Assembly: GCF_036173105.1 (NCBI RefSeq)
Contig: NZ_CP108053.1
Coordinates: forward strand, 8,680,001-8,744,000
Source: Streptomyces sp. NBC_00287
GTDB lineage: Bacteria; Actinomycetota; Actinomycetes; Streptomycetales; Streptomycetaceae
Length of the DNA: 64,000 bases
Direction: 5' to 3'
Position 1 is the first letter of the stretch; each line of letters begins with the position of its first letter. Both the position numbers and the translations under genes were made by a program. The notes beneath the pieces are model-generated. The model saw nothing but the letters and a program-made list of their open reading frames with translations. It did no database searches and was not told the DNA's origin. Of this stretch, positions 51,381 to 60,684 are shown one piece after another.

Positions 51381-53098
51381 TATCCGTCGAGCCAGTCGCC
51401 CGCGAGGTCCGAGGGACGGTACCCCGTGGCGTTCCAGAGGAAATGCGGGTGGGCGCAGCCGAACATGTAGGCGAGCAGTGCGGTGTCCTCCCTCCCGGTT
51501 TCAGGGTCGTACAGGGCGTAGAAGAATTCGGATCCGACTGCGCCGGAGTCTTCTTGGACCTGACGAGCGCGGGCGGTGGACGGTGCGGCCCTGGATGCCT
51601 CCACTGCGGCGATGTACGTGCGGCGCAGGGTCTCCCAGGTGCTGTCGGTGTTCCCGTGCCAGGGGCCGTGCAGCGCTTCGAAGGCATGGAGCTCGGCGTC
51701 GAAGAGGGGCCATGTCTCGGGGTATTGGGCTCGGCAGCGCGCGGACAGCTCGGCGGTCCGGCTGCTCAGCGTTGGTGCGGTGGGCCGCGGGCTGATGGTG
51801 AGGGTGGTGCCGTGGGTGAGGATGCCGGTGCAGGTGTTGGGCTGAAGGTCGCACAGCGGGCACTCCTCGGCCGGAGGGAGGCCCTGGGTGATGCCGTCGA
51901 ACCACAGGGCGTGGCGGCCAGTGAGCCCCATCCAGACGATGGTGCTGGGCATCAGCCAGGTGTTCCACATCGAGGAATGCGCCTCGGGCATGCAGCCGTA
52001 CTTGATCAGGGCGATGGCGCAGGCAGCGTAGAGGGCCTTGGTGTGGGTGGGCATGTCGGCGAGCCAGAAGTTGCTGATCTCGCCGGTGAGCGCGTCGACT
52101 CGTACGTCGGTCATGTCGTCGACGACGCGGCACAGCAGCAGGGAGGCGAGGTGTTCTTCCTGCCAGAGTTCGGTGTCGGGTGAGACGTGCCAGAACAGGC
52201 AGTCCATCATCTGGAGGACTGAGTAGGTGCTCTGGCCGAGCGGGTTGGTCTGGGGGAGTGCGACGCTGCCCGCCTGGTGCTGTTGGAGCCAGTACTCGTC
52301 GACGGACCGCTTGTGGGCTGCGTAGAGTCCGCAGACCAGGGCCCGTGCGCTGTTGGTGCTGAAACTCTCGGCCAAGCGGCCTTCGATGAGTTGGGTGAGC
52401 TGCGTGGTGTCTATGGTGTCGATCACGCGTTTGTATTCGTGGAAGAGCAGGATGTCGTCCTCGAAGCGGTGGCGGTAGCCGAGGTCTCGCTCGAGATCGT
52501 TCATCTGCCGGACCACGGACCATCCACCGGTGAGGACGCTGTCGAGTTCCGGGCGGTACGGCCAGGTCTTGACGGTGAGGGGACGACCGGCGCTCTGCCG
52601 CCAGTTGTAGTCAGCCGTCGTGCGTTCGGGGGGCGTGGGCAGCCGACGGCACAGAGGGCAGGCGCAGACGGTTGTCTGCTCGTCCTCGCGCGGCGGGGTG
52701 AGTGCCCGGCTTCTCCAGGCCCCTTCCAGCATCGTGCAGGTCAGTCGGCAGACCTCGACATCGGTACCGACTTCGGGGAAGGCCTCTTCGATCATGCGCA
52801 GGCTTGCATCGAGTCGCCTCAGCCTGGCGTAGCCCTCCTCGTCGGGCGGGAGGAACGCGCGCGGCGCCGGCCGGAGGGCTCCCTCCACCTGCAGCGTGGT
52901 GCTGGAGTGGGGGGAGCCGAATGCGTCCAGCCGCTGCTGAGCTGCGTCCTGGCAATCCCGGTGCTGCTCCGTGCGCCCGTTGATGTGTCTCACGAAGAGG
53001 CCGGCCAGGGTGTCCCCCGCCGCCGGGGACGTCTCCGGAGCACCGCCTACGACTTCAGATTTCACTTCGGGGAGATCGAACCGGACGTCCTGAGGCAT
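51380..53098 (-). CDS. Large cysteine-rich protein of unknown function with DDxxDxxxD motif
   Basis: 572 residues, no confident family. Predicted soluble and mainly helical. Cys clusters: CACPLC (about residue 150) and CPLCDLQPNTC (about 420), plus other Cys in VCRLTC and YAACAIAL. An acidic metal-like motif VVDDMTDVRVDALTGEISNFW (about 335) fits DDxxDxxxD, as in class I isoprenoid synthases, with EDDILLFHE ~110 residues earlier. C-terminal VGSEFFYALYDPETG and AHPHFLWNATGYR. Start at ATG 53098 preferred over GTG 53125. Third-position GC is lower than in neighbours, suggesting recent transfer. Terpene-synthase-like chemistry is only a hypothesis. Confidence 0.6.
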   Translation of the reverse strand: MPQDVRFDLPEVKSEVVGGAPETSPAAGDTLAGLFVRHINGRTEQHRDCQDAAQQRLDAFGSPHSSTTLQVEGALRPAPRAFLPPDEEGYARLRRLDASLRMIEEAFPEVGTDVEVCRLTCTMLEGAWRSRALTPPREDEQTTVCACPLCRRLPTPPERTTADYNWRQSAGRPLTVKTWPYRPELDSVLTGGWSVVRQMNDLERDLGYRHRFEDDILLFHEYKRVIDTIDTTQLTQLIEGRLAESFSTNSARALVCGLYAAHKRSVDEYWLQQHQAGSVALPQTNPLGQSTYSVLQMMDCLFWHVSPDTELWQEEHLASLLLCRVVDDMTDVRVDALTGEISNFWLADMPTHTKALYAACAIALIKYGCMPEAHSSMWNTWLMPSTIVWMGLTGRHALWFDGITQGLPPAEECPLCDLQPNTCTGILTHGTTLTISPRPTAPTLSSRTAELSARCRAQYPETWPLFDAELHAFEALHGPWHGNTDSTWETLRRTYIAAVEASRAAPSTARARQVQEDSGAVGSEFFYALYDPETGREDTALLAYMFGCAHPHFLWNATGYRPSDLAGDWLDG

Positions 53099-53126
53099 GG
53101 GGGTTTGGGTTCCTTTCGAACTCACT

Positions 53127-53153
53127 TTCTCGATACGGAAGTTGAATCGAGAA
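53127..53153. promoter_or_regulatory. Inverted repeat TTCTCGAT / ATCGAGAA upstream of unknown gene
   Basis: Perfect 8-base arms with 11-base spacer, 29-55 bp upstream of the ATG of the cysteine-rich gene, in locally AT-richer DNA. Operator-like; protein unknown. Confidence 0.5.
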
Positions 53154-53219
53154 GCGGAACGAGACTGCCCAGAGCGTAAATGATCTACACCGTGACCCCG
53201 CCGTGATATCCGTTACTGC

Positions 53220-54851
53220 TCAAGCCACTTGAGCTGCGTATACTCGCTCGCCCCCCACATAGGTCAGCGCCACCCGTGTCTCCGCGATCTCCTCCGGCGG
53301 CCCGGCGAACGGATCGCGGTCCAGGACCACGAGATCCGCCAGCGCCCCCGGCCGCACCACTCCGGTGTCGTCGAGATGGTTCACATACGCCGATCCGGCC
53401 GTGTAGGCGGTCAACGCCTCGGTCAGGCCGATGCGTTCGGCGGGCAGGAACACCGGCCCCGGGTTCTCGGGCGTCACCCGGTTCACCGCCACATGGATGC
53501 CCTCCAGCGGGTCGGGGCTGCTGACCGGCCAGTCGCTGCCCGCCGCGAGCCGGGCACCGGAGCGCAGCAGCGCGCCGAACGGGTACTGCCACCCGGCCCG
53601 TTCGGTTCCGAGGAAGGGGATCGTCAGCTCGTCCATCTGCGGTTCGTGCGCGGCCCACAGCGGCTGGATGTTCGCCGTGGCCCCGAGCGCCGCGAACCGC
53701 GGTACGTCAGCGGGGTGCACGACCTGGAGATGGGCCAGGTGAGGCCGCGTGTCGCTCGGTCCGTTCGCCGCGCGCGCCGCCTCGATCGCGTCCAATGCGT
53801 CGCGTACGGCCCGGTCGCCCAGCGCGTGGAAGTGGCACTGGAAGCCGAGCGCGTCCAACTCGGTGACATACTTGGGGAGTTGATCCGGGTCGACAAAGCT
53901 CGTACCCCGGTTGGCGGTGGCGCAGCCGCACTTGTCCAGGTAGGGGTCGAGCAGCGCGGCGGTGCCGTTCTCGGCGACCCCGTCCAGCATCAGCTTCACG
54001 GTGCCGGCCCGGAACCGGCCGTACCGCAACGCCTCCCGGCGCTCCACGAGTTCGGGGATCTGCTCGGCCCCGCGCCCGCGGTCCCACCACAGGGCGCCGA
54101 CGACACGCGCGGTCAGCGAGCCGTCGCGGGCGGCCGCGAGGTAGGCCTCGGCCGGGTCGTCCATGCCGAGGAAGTCCCCGACGAGCGCGTCCTGCCAGGC
54201 GGTGATGCCGAGGGAGTGCAGATGGCGCTGGGCGTGCAGCAGCGCGGCGAGCCGGTCCTCGGGCGTGGCGGGCGGGGTGAGCCGGCCGACGAGCTGCATC
54301 GCCCCCTCCTGGAGCGTGCCGCTCGGCTCACCGGCCGCGTCGCGCTCGATCCGCCCGTCGGCCGGGTCGGGCGTGTCGCGGGTGACCCCGGCGAGCTCCA
54401 GGGCCCGGCTGTTGACCCAGGCGCCGTGGTGATCGCGGTTGGGCAGATACACCGGCCGGTCGGGTACGACCGCGTCGAGCAGCTCCTTGGTCGGCGTACC
54501 GCCCTCGAACGCCTCCATGGACCAGCCGCCGCCGGTGATCCACTCCCGTTCGGGATGCGCCTCGGCATACGCGCGCACGGCGGCGACGGACTCGGCGGCC
54601 GTCTTCGCCCCGGTCAGATCGCACTGGGTGAGCTCGAGCCCCGCCGGCACCGGGTGCACATGCGCGTCCTGGAACCCGGGCAGCAGCAACCGCCCTGCCA
54701 GCTCGACCACTTCGGTACGCGGCCCGGCGAGTTCCCGCACCTCCTCCCGTCCTACGGCGGTGATGCGGCCACCGGTGACGGCCACGGCGGTGGCGGTACG
54801 GCCCTCGGGGGTGAGGACGGGGCCGCCGGTGAAGAGCAGATCTGCGTGCAT
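53220..54851 (-). CDS. Amidohydrolase family protein (YtcJ-like)
   Basis: 543 residues of the composite amidohydrolase/imidazolonepropionase-like superfamily. Metal motif LLLPGFQDAHVHPVPAG, later FHALGDRAVRDALDAI with His ligands and LAAGSDWPVSSPDPLEGI with the Asp. It lacks recognised specificity. Downstream end is close to the promoter of the unknown gene; upstream it is followed 10 nt later by an APC permease, so the permease may import its substrate. Confidence 0.87.
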   Translation of the reverse strand: MHADLLFTGGPVLTPEGRTATAVAVTGGRITAVGREEVRELAGPRTEVVELAGRLLLPGFQDAHVHPVPAGLELTQCDLTGAKTAAESVAAVRAYAEAHPEREWITGGGWSMEAFEGGTPTKELLDAVVPDRPVYLPNRDHHGAWVNSRALELAGVTRDTPDPADGRIERDAAGEPSGTLQEGAMQLVGRLTPPATPEDRLAALLHAQRHLHSLGITAWQDALVGDFLGMDDPAEAYLAAARDGSLTARVVGALWWDRGRGAEQIPELVERREALRYGRFRAGTVKLMLDGVAENGTAALLDPYLDKCGCATANRGTSFVDPDQLPKYVTELDALGFQCHFHALGDRAVRDALDAIEAARAANGPSDTRPHLAHLQVVHPADVPRFAALGATANIQPLWAAHEPQMDELTIPFLGTERAGWQYPFGALLRSGARLAAGSDWPVSSPDPLEGIHVAVNRVTPENPGPVFLPAERIGLTEALTAYTAGSAYVNHLDDTGVVRPGALADLVVLDRDPFAGPPEEIAETRVALTYVGGERVYAAQVA

Positions 54852-54861
54852 GTTCCGTTTC

Positions 54862-56355
54862 CTAGTGGGGTGTCGGGATCAGTTGCGGAGCTTCGGCGTC
54901 GGTGCCCTCGCCGGTGCGGAAGTACGGCGACTTGCGCACGAAGCGGGCCCACGCGGCGGCCAGGAAGCCGGACGCGATCATCGCCAGGGGAGTGGCGAGC
55001 AGGAACCAGCCGTTGTCGGCGCTGACTTCGAAGTGGTCGGCGGAGGTGTAGAAGGACCAGCCGAGGTATCCACCGAGCCCGAGCAGGGCCAGGGCGCTCA
55101 GCGTGGGCAGCACCACCGCCCGTACCCCCTGCCACAGGTCCTCGCGCAGCAGGGAACGGAAGCGGACGGCGGCGGCGAGAGCGGTGAGTGCGTAGGACAG
55201 GGCGACCACGATGCCCACGGCGCTCACCGTCGCCATGATCATGTCCGCGAGGCGGGGGATGATCAGGGCGAGGGTCGCGACCGCCGCCGCGAGCGCGCCG
55301 ATCAGCAGCGTCCCGGCGGCCGGAGTCCCGTACCGGGGGCTGACCTTGGACCACACCGGCCCGAGCGTACGGTCCCGGCTCATCGCGAACATTCCCCGGG
55401 CCGCCGGGATCACCCCGGCCTGGAGCGAGGCGACCGCCGAGAACATCAGCGCCACCAGAGGGAGCGCCGCCAGCGGCTGCGAGGCCAGGCGGTCGCCGAA
55501 GAACGCCAGCCCCTCGGCGCCATGACCGGCCAACTCCTCCTCGGACAGGACGCGTTGGAAGGCGACCGAGCCGAGCAGGAACAGTGCCAGCATGGTGAAC
55601 AGGGTGGTGAAGCCGGCCCGCGAGGCGTCCTTGGGGTCGCGGACCTCCTCGTTGACGGTGAACGCCGCCTCGAAACCCCAGTAGCAGAACACCGACAGCA
55701 ACAGGCCCTGGGCGAGTGCCGTCGCCGAGGGGATCGCGAACGGGTCGAACCAGCTCAGGCTGAAGGCGTGCGGCCCGGTGACGATGCCGTATCCGCAAAA
55801 GCCCAGCAGGACGGCGTACTCGAAGACCAGGAGCCAGCCCTGGAGGCGGGCCGCTTTGCGGACGCCGGTCACGGCCGTCAGGGTGACCGCGGCCAGGACC
55901 ACGATGCCCACCGCGGTTGTCTGCGCGGTCGAGCCCGGGTCCAGGTCCAGGCCGGCCACCCGGTGCACGCCCGCGTCCCCGGCGAGCTGGATGAGGGCCG
56001 AGCCGGTGACCGCCGTGGTGTACGCGAGGAACGCCACCACGGCCACGATGCTCACCCAGCCGACCAGGAAACCGAGCCAGGGATTGAGTGAACGGCCCAC
56101 CCACACATAGCCGTTGCCCGCGTTCGGCTCGACCCGGTTGAGCCGGGAGTAGGCGCCCGCGATGCCGAGCACCGGCAGGAACGCCAGCAGCATGATCGCC
56201 GGCAGATGCAGGCCAACCACCCCGGCGGTGACGCCGAGGCCGATCCCGATGCTGGTGGTGGCCGCCGTACTGGACGCGGCGATGGCGACGCCGTCGAGGA
56301 CGCCGAGGGACTTGCGCAGCGCGGGTGGGTCCACGGCTGGGGGAGTGTCGGTCAT
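54862..56355 (-). CDS. APC-type amino acid permease
   Basis: 497 residues with 12 hydrophobic segments of the amino acid/polyamine transporter family (TSIGIGLGVTAGVVGLHLPAI, GWLLVFEYAVLLGFCGYGI). First motif GVLDGVAIAASSTAATTSIG resembles the unwound helix of the substrate site. Divergent from a TetR gene and co-directional with the amidohydrolase. Confidence 0.88.
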   Translation of the reverse strand: MTDTPPAVDPPALRKSLGVLDGVAIAASSTAATTSIGIGLGVTAGVVGLHLPAIMLLAFLPVLGIAGAYSRLNRVEPNAGNGYVWVGRSLNPWLGFLVGWVSIVAVVAFLAYTTAVTGSALIQLAGDAGVHRVAGLDLDPGSTAQTTAVGIVVLAAVTLTAVTGVRKAARLQGWLLVFEYAVLLGFCGYGIVTGPHAFSLSWFDPFAIPSATALAQGLLLSVFCYWGFEAAFTVNEEVRDPKDASRAGFTTLFTMLALFLLGSVAFQRVLSEEELAGHGAEGLAFFGDRLASQPLAALPLVALMFSAVASLQAGVIPAARGMFAMSRDRTLGPVWSKVSPRYGTPAAGTLLIGALAAAVATLALIIPRLADMIMATVSAVGIVVALSYALTALAAAVRFRSLLREDLWQGVRAVVLPTLSALALLGLGGYLGWSFYTSADHFEVSADNGWFLLATPLAMIASGFLAAAWARFVRKSPYFRTGEGTDAEAPQLIPTPH

Positions 56356-56481
56356 GGCGGGCTCCGCTCGCACCAGGGGGCCTGGTCGGCCCCGGTGACC
56401 GCACATGAAACTGGTCGTGCACTTCACAGGTCAACGGTGTTGTCATAAAGTGCGCCCACCGGGCCCCAGCGAGGAGCAGCC

Positions 56482-57195
56482 ATGACCGACCGTGTCGTCC
56501 CGGCCGCCGACCGGCGGCGCAGGCGCCCCACCAAACAGGGCGTGGTGCTGTCGGAGGAGCTGATCGTCGCCACCGCGCTGCGGCTCATCGAGGAGCACGG
56601 CGCGGAGGCCCTCTCCGTGCGCCGCCTGGGCCGGGCCCTGGGCGCCGACCCCAGCTCCCTGTACCGCTACTTCCGGCACACCGACGACCTCATGCTGGCC
56701 ATCGCCGACGAACTCATCGGCCGTACGCTGCGGATCTGGCGGCCGACCGGCGACTGGCGTGCCGACCTGCGCGACCTGGGCCTGCGCATCCACGCCGGGG
56801 CGCTCGCCCACCCCCGGGCGGCCGTGCTCAGCTCCTACCGGGTGACCGGGCGGGTGCACGAGATCCAGGCCGTGGAGAGGGGCCTCGGCGTGCTGCGCGG
56901 AGCCGGATTCCCCGACGCCGAGGCGGTGCGCATCTACCACGCCTTCGTCGACCAGGGCCTCGCCTTCGCCGCGCTGGACTCGGCGAGCCTCGCCCTCCCG
57001 AAGGCCGCCCGGGACGCCGAGAACGCCGTATGGGAAGCGACGTATGCCCGGCTGCCCCCCGACACCCACCCGCACATCGCCGCGACCGCCCGCCATCTCG
57101 TCGCCGACATGCGGCGCAGCTCCTATCCGGCCGCGCTGGACCTGCTGCTCGGTGCGGCGGCCGCTCGGCTCGCGGAAATCCAGGGACGTACGTGA
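56482..57195 (+). CDS. TetR-family regulator (TetR_C type)
   Basis: 237 residues. Basic N-terminal arm (RRRRRPTKQG), helix-turn-helix SVRRLGRALGADPSSLYRYF, then a C-terminal TetR_C-like domain. GAGGAG before ATG. Divergent from the amino acid permease gene, its likely target. Confidence 0.88.
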   Translation: MTDRVVPAADRRRRRPTKQGVVLSEELIVATALRLIEEHGAEALSVRRLGRALGADPSSLYRYFRHTDDLMLAIADELIGRTLRIWRPTGDWRADLRDLGLRIHAGALAHPRAAVLSSYRVTGRVHEIQAVERGLGVLRGAGFPDAEAVRIYHAFVDQGLAFAALDSASLALPKAARDAENAVWEATYARLPPDTHPHIAATARHLVADMRRSSYPAALDLLLGAAAARLAEIQGRT

Positions 57196-57252
57196 TCATC
57201 CGCTGCCAGACTGGTCCGCACCGACCGACGTCCCGCCAGGAGGCTGTCCCCG

Positions 57253-57717
57253 ATGACCCCGCCGCCCGCACGTCCCGAGAAGCAGCGCAAGCTCGACACC
57301 CTGCACCGTCTTGAGCACGACGAGGATGTGTGGGTTGCCACCGCCGGGCCGGACGGGGGAACGCCGTACCTCGTGCCGCTGTCCTTCCTCTGGGACGGCG
57401 AGACGCTGCTCCTCGCGACCCCGGCCGCCAGCCCCACCGGCCGGAACCTCCAGGCGACCGGCGCCGTGCGGATAGGCCTCGGGCCGACCCGTGACGTTGT
57501 GATGATCGAGGGCTCCGTCGACGCGCTCACCGTGGCGGAGCTGCGCGCGGGGGAGGGCGACCGGTTCGCCGCCAAGACCGGCTTCGATCCGCGCGAACTC
57601 ACCACCGACTACCGGTACTTCCGGGTGCGGCCGCTGCGCGTCCAGGCCTGGCGCGAGGCGAACGAGCTGGCCGGGCGCGAGCTGATGCGCGACGGAGCGT
57701 GGCTGGTCGCGGACTGA
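57253..57717 (+). CDS. Pyridoxamine 5'-phosphate oxidase-family (flavin/F420-binding) protein
   Basis: 154-residue split-barrel protein (VWVATAGPDGGTPYLVPLSF, LLLATPAASPTGRNLQATG, VRIGLGPTRDVVMIEGSV). Similar proteins bind FMN or F420 and reduce small molecules. RBS GGAGGC before the ATG. Follows the TetR gene by 57 nt. Confidence 0.82.
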   Translation: MTPPPARPEKQRKLDTLHRLEHDEDVWVATAGPDGGTPYLVPLSFLWDGETLLLATPAASPTGRNLQATGAVRIGLGPTRDVVMIEGSVDALTVAELRAGEGDRFAAKTGFDPRELTTDYRYFRVRPLRVQAWREANELAGRELMRDGAWLVAD

Positions 57718-57796
57718 TTCCGGCGGGCCGGGATATCCGAACGGTGGAGGGTGGCGGGGCAGTTCGGCCCCGCGCCCGCAACCGTACGGAGGAGAC

Positions 57797-58189
57797 ATGG
57801 CACTGGTGAAAGCGGGCGTCGTGGTGCTCGACTGTGCCGAGCCCGAGAAGCTCGCCGTGTTCTACAAGGAGTTGCTGGAGGCCGAGCAGACCGACGCGAC
57901 CGCCAACCGCGTGGAGATCAGGGGCGCCGGTGGCACCCGGCTGGCGTTCCGCCGCGATGTGAACGCCACGCCGCCGAGCTGGCCACGCCCGGAAAACTCC
58001 CTCCAGGCGCATCTGGACTTCGTGGTGGAGGACATGGACGAGGCCGAGCGCAGGGTGGTCGGCCTGGGCGGTCGCCCGCTGGAGACCAAGGACGCCTCGG
58101 GCCCCTTCGAGGAACGCGGGTACGCCGACCCGGCCGGCCACTCCTTCACCCTGCGCCGGGTGACGCCGACAGCGCCGAAGCAGGGCTAG
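57797..58189 (+). CDS. VOC (glyoxalase-like) family protein
   Basis: 130 residues, two beta-alpha-beta-beta-beta modules (VVLDCAEPEKLAVFYKELL, AHLDFVVEDMDEAERRV, RGYADPAGHSFTLRR). Family includes glyoxalase, dioxygenase and resistance proteins; function here unknown. GGAGGA before the ATG. Confidence 0.85.
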   Translation: MALVKAGVVVLDCAEPEKLAVFYKELLEAEQTDATANRVEIRGAGGTRLAFRRDVNATPPSWPRPENSLQAHLDFVVEDMDEAERRVVGLGGRPLETKDASGPFEERGYADPAGHSFTLRRVTPTAPKQG

Positions 58190-58199
58190 CTGCGGGCGG

Positions 58200-58529
58200 T
58201 CAGGCGCTCACCTCGGTCTTCTTCTTGTCGGCCTTCTGCTCGCCGCTGGGCCACACGCCCGTGGACCGTTCGATGGCCTTCGCGCCCGTGCGGTTCACGG
58301 CGCTGCGCACCACCGCGAAGATGGCGCCCTGGATCGCGGCGGCCAGCAGGATTTCGCCCCAGCCGCGCTCCCGGTCCAGGGGATCGGGGGCGTCGTCCTC
58401 GTGCCGGATCGCCTTCCACGTCGCCTGGAAGGCGAGGCCCGCGAGCGTGCCGCCCGCCCAGCCGATCACGAACCCGAGGGGTTTGTAGGCGAGGGGGAGT
58501 TTGAGCTTCTGCTGCTTCTTCTTGGCCAC
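58200..58529 (-). CDS. DUF4235 small membrane protein
   Basis: 109 residues with a Lys-rich start (AKKKQQKLKL), one to two hydrophobic segments (GFVIGWAGGTLAGLAFQATW, ILLAAAIQGAIFAVVRSAV) and a Lys/Glu tail. DUF4235 pattern. GTG start with AGGAGGCAGAC upstream. Function unknown. Confidence 0.8.
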   Translation of the reverse strand: MAKKKQQKLKLPLAYKPLGFVIGWAGGTLAGLAFQATWKAIRHEDDAPDPLDRERGWGEILLAAAIQGAIFAVVRSAVNRTGAKAIERSTGVWPSGEQKADKKKTEVSA

Positions 58530-58554
58530 GTCTGCCTCCTGTGCGGTCAGGGCC

Positions 58555-59550
58555 TCAAACCTCCTCGGCCGCGGGCACCGGACCGGGCGGCGTGCCGGTG
58601 CCGAAGGGCCGACCGCCCAGCCTCTCGCGATCATGCGGGCTCCGCCAGCCGGACAGGTCCGGTCCGAGGGGCACGATGCCGGTCGGATTGATACCGGTGT
58701 GCACCTGGTGGTAGTGCCGTTTGATGTGGTCGAAGTCGACGGTGTCACCGAAGCCGGGCGTCTGGTAGAGGTCGCGGGCGTACGCCCACAGCACCGGATT
58801 CTCCGCCAGCTTCCACAGATTGCACTTGAAGTGACCGTGATACACGGCGTCGAAACGCACCAGCGTGGTGAACAGGCGGATGTCCGCCTCGGTGATCGTG
58901 TCGCCGACCAGATATCGCTGCCCCTCGAGCCGACCGGCCAGCAGCTCCAGCCTTCGGAACACGCCCGTGCAGGCCGCCTCGTACTCCTCCTGGTCCACGG
59001 CGAACCCGGCCGCGTACACCCCGTTGTTGACGTCCTTGTAGACCTCCGCCATGACCGTGTCGATCTCGCTCCGCAGCTCCCGCGGATACAGATCCGGCGC
59101 CCCGTCCCGGTGCAGGGCCGTCCACTCCGTGGCCAGGTCCAGGGTGATCCGCTGAAAGTCGTTGGTGACCAGCTGTCCGCTCGGCACGTCCACGATCGCG
59201 GGCACGCTCACCCCGCCCGGGGCGTCCTTCTCGCGCGCGTCGTAGGCCTCGGCGAGGAAGCGGATGCCGAGGACGGGGTCGCGGCCGTCCGGGTCGAGGG
59301 TGAAGCGCCAGCTGCGGTCGTCCTGGATCGGGTCGGCGACGGCCATCGACAGGGTGTCCTCCAGGCCGAGGAGGCGCCGGGAGATCACCGCCCGGCTCGC
59401 CCACGGACAGGCACGGCTGACGACCAGCCGGTAGCGGCCCGCCTCCACCGGCCAGCCGTCCCGGCCATCGGCGGTGATCCGGTCGGCGAAATGGCTCTTG
59501 GACCGCTTGAACGACTTGTGGCCGTAGGCGGCGTTGCCGTCGTCGGGCAT
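58555..59550 (-). CDS. Glutathionyl-hydroquinone reductase (GST-fold)
   Basis: 331-residue glutathionyl-hydroquinone reductase family member. Thioredoxin-fold with the family signature RACPWASR (catalytic Cys), later WTALHRDGAPDLYP and LVGDTITEADIRLFTTLVRF in the helical domain. In actinobacteria, which have mycothiol instead of glutathione, the natural thiol may be mycothiol. AAGGAGG before the ATG. Confidence 0.88.
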   Translation of the reverse strand: MPDDGNAAYGHKSFKRSKSHFADRITADGRDGWPVEAGRYRLVVSRACPWASRAVISRRLLGLEDTLSMAVADPIQDDRSWRFTLDPDGRDPVLGIRFLAEAYDAREKDAPGGVSVPAIVDVPSGQLVTNDFQRITLDLATEWTALHRDGAPDLYPRELRSEIDTVMAEVYKDVNNGVYAAGFAVDQEEYEAACTGVFRRLELLAGRLEGQRYLVGDTITEADIRLFTTLVRFDAVYHGHFKCNLWKLAENPVLWAYARDLYQTPGFGDTVDFDHIKRHYHQVHTGINPTGIVPLGPDLSGWRSPHDRERLGGRPFGTGTPPGPVPAAEEV

Positions 59551-59651
59551 CACGCCCTCCTTCCTGCACGACATCCACCGGGTCCCCCGATTTCGCCGGT
59601 CGGCACGGTGTGATCCGGTGTGATCCGCCCCTTCCTGGGCATTCGGCGAAG

Positions 59652-60620
59652 GTGAGCGGCAAGGCGACAAAGGCGGACCGCAGGACGCGGGTCACCGTGC
59701 TGGTGGCGCTCGCGGCCAACCTGGTCATCGCCGTGGCCAAGACCGTCGGCGGCCTGCTCGCCCAGTCACCGGCGCTGCTGTCGGAGGCGGCGCACTCGGT
59801 GGCGGACAGCATGAACGAGGTCTTCCTGCTGGCCGCGCTGCGCCGCAGCCGCCGTCCCGCCGACCGCCGGCACCCCTTCGGCTACGGCAAGGAACGCTTC
59901 TTCTGGTCGCTGCTGGCCGCCGTCGGGATCTTCGTCATGGGCGGCTGCTTCTCCTTCTTCCAGGGCTTCGAGGCCCTCAGGACCGGCGGCGAGGAGAAGC
60001 TGGAGGGCTATGTGGCCGGCCTGATCGTGCTCGGCGTCGCCCTCCTCGCCGAGGGCGCCTCGCTGGCCCGGGCCCTGCACCAGGCGCACCGGCAGGGCGG
60101 CGTCGGCAAGGGCGGACTGCGCGACCCGGCCCTGCGCACGGTCGTCGCCGAGGACGGCACCGCGGTCCTCGGCGTGAGCCTCGCCCTCGCGGGCATGGCC
60201 CTGCACATGGCCACCGGCCAGGTGGTCTACGAGGCGGTCGCCTCCCTCGCCATCGGCGCCCTGCTCGTCTACGTCGCCTACCGCCTCGGCCGCGACGCCC
60301 GCGACCTGCTGATCGGCGAGGCCGCCGACCCCGAGGCGGCGGACCGGATCCGGTCGCTGCTGCGGGAACAGCCCGAGATCGACAGCGTGGAGGCGCTGTT
60401 CACCATGAAGACAGGGCTGGAGACGGCTCTGATCGCCGCCCGGGTCGACCTGGTACCGGGCCTGGACAGCGAAGAGGTCGAGGAGGTCGCCGTACGGATC
60501 AAGCGAGCCGTCGCCGACGCCGTGCCCGAGGCGGAACAGATCTTCCTGGACATCACCGACCGCGCCGCCCAGGAGGCACGGCAAAGCCCCGCCGCGACGG
60601 GGGAACGCGGCGGGGCCTGA
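59652..60620 (+). CDS. Cation diffusion facilitator (CDF) transporter
   Basis: 322 residues, six transmembrane helices (VTVLVALAANLVIAVAKTVG, LLSEAAHSVADSMNEVF), a cytosolic C-terminal domain (IDSVEALFTMKTGLETALIAARVDLVPG). The metal-site residues on helices 2 and 5 include His and Asp in AAHSVADSMNE and AEDGTAVLG. Exports zinc or other divalent metals. GTG start is the best of several. Last 11 codons overlap a leftward terminator. Confidence 0.86.
   Translation: MSGKATKADRRTRVTVLVALAANLVIAVAKTVGGLLAQSPALLSEAAHSVADSMNEVFLLAALRRSRRPADRRHPFGYGKERFFWSLLAAVGIFVMGGCFSFFQGFEALRTGGEEKLEGYVAGLIVLGVALLAEGASLARALHQAHRQGGVGKGGLRDPALRTVVAEDGTAVLGVSLALAGMALHMATGQVVYEAVASLAIGALLVYVAYRLGRDARDLLIGEAADPEAADRIRSLLREQPEIDSVEALFTMKTGLETALIAARVDLVPGLDSEEVEEVAVRIKRAVADAVPEAEQIFLDITDRAAQEARQSPAATGERGGA
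60586..60616 (-). terminator. Rho-independent terminator inside the CDF gene end, leftward
   Basis: Eleven-base perfect stem GCCCCGCCGCG / CGCGGCGGGGC, loop TTCCCCCGT on the minus strand, followed by TTTGCC. It would end the convergent deazaflavin-oxidoreductase transcript, 69 nt after its stop. Loop matches the terminator at 27458-27491. Confidence 0.75.
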
Positions 60621-60684
60621 CGCTCGGGTGCCCGGCGAGGGCAGGTTCATGCGTCCCGGAAACAAGAATCTTTACGAGGGCCCG

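Noticed and set aside
51380..53098. Firm call as a terpene synthase
   Set aside because: Only one acidic motif fits, and no NSE-type partner motif was found; kept as a hypothesis.
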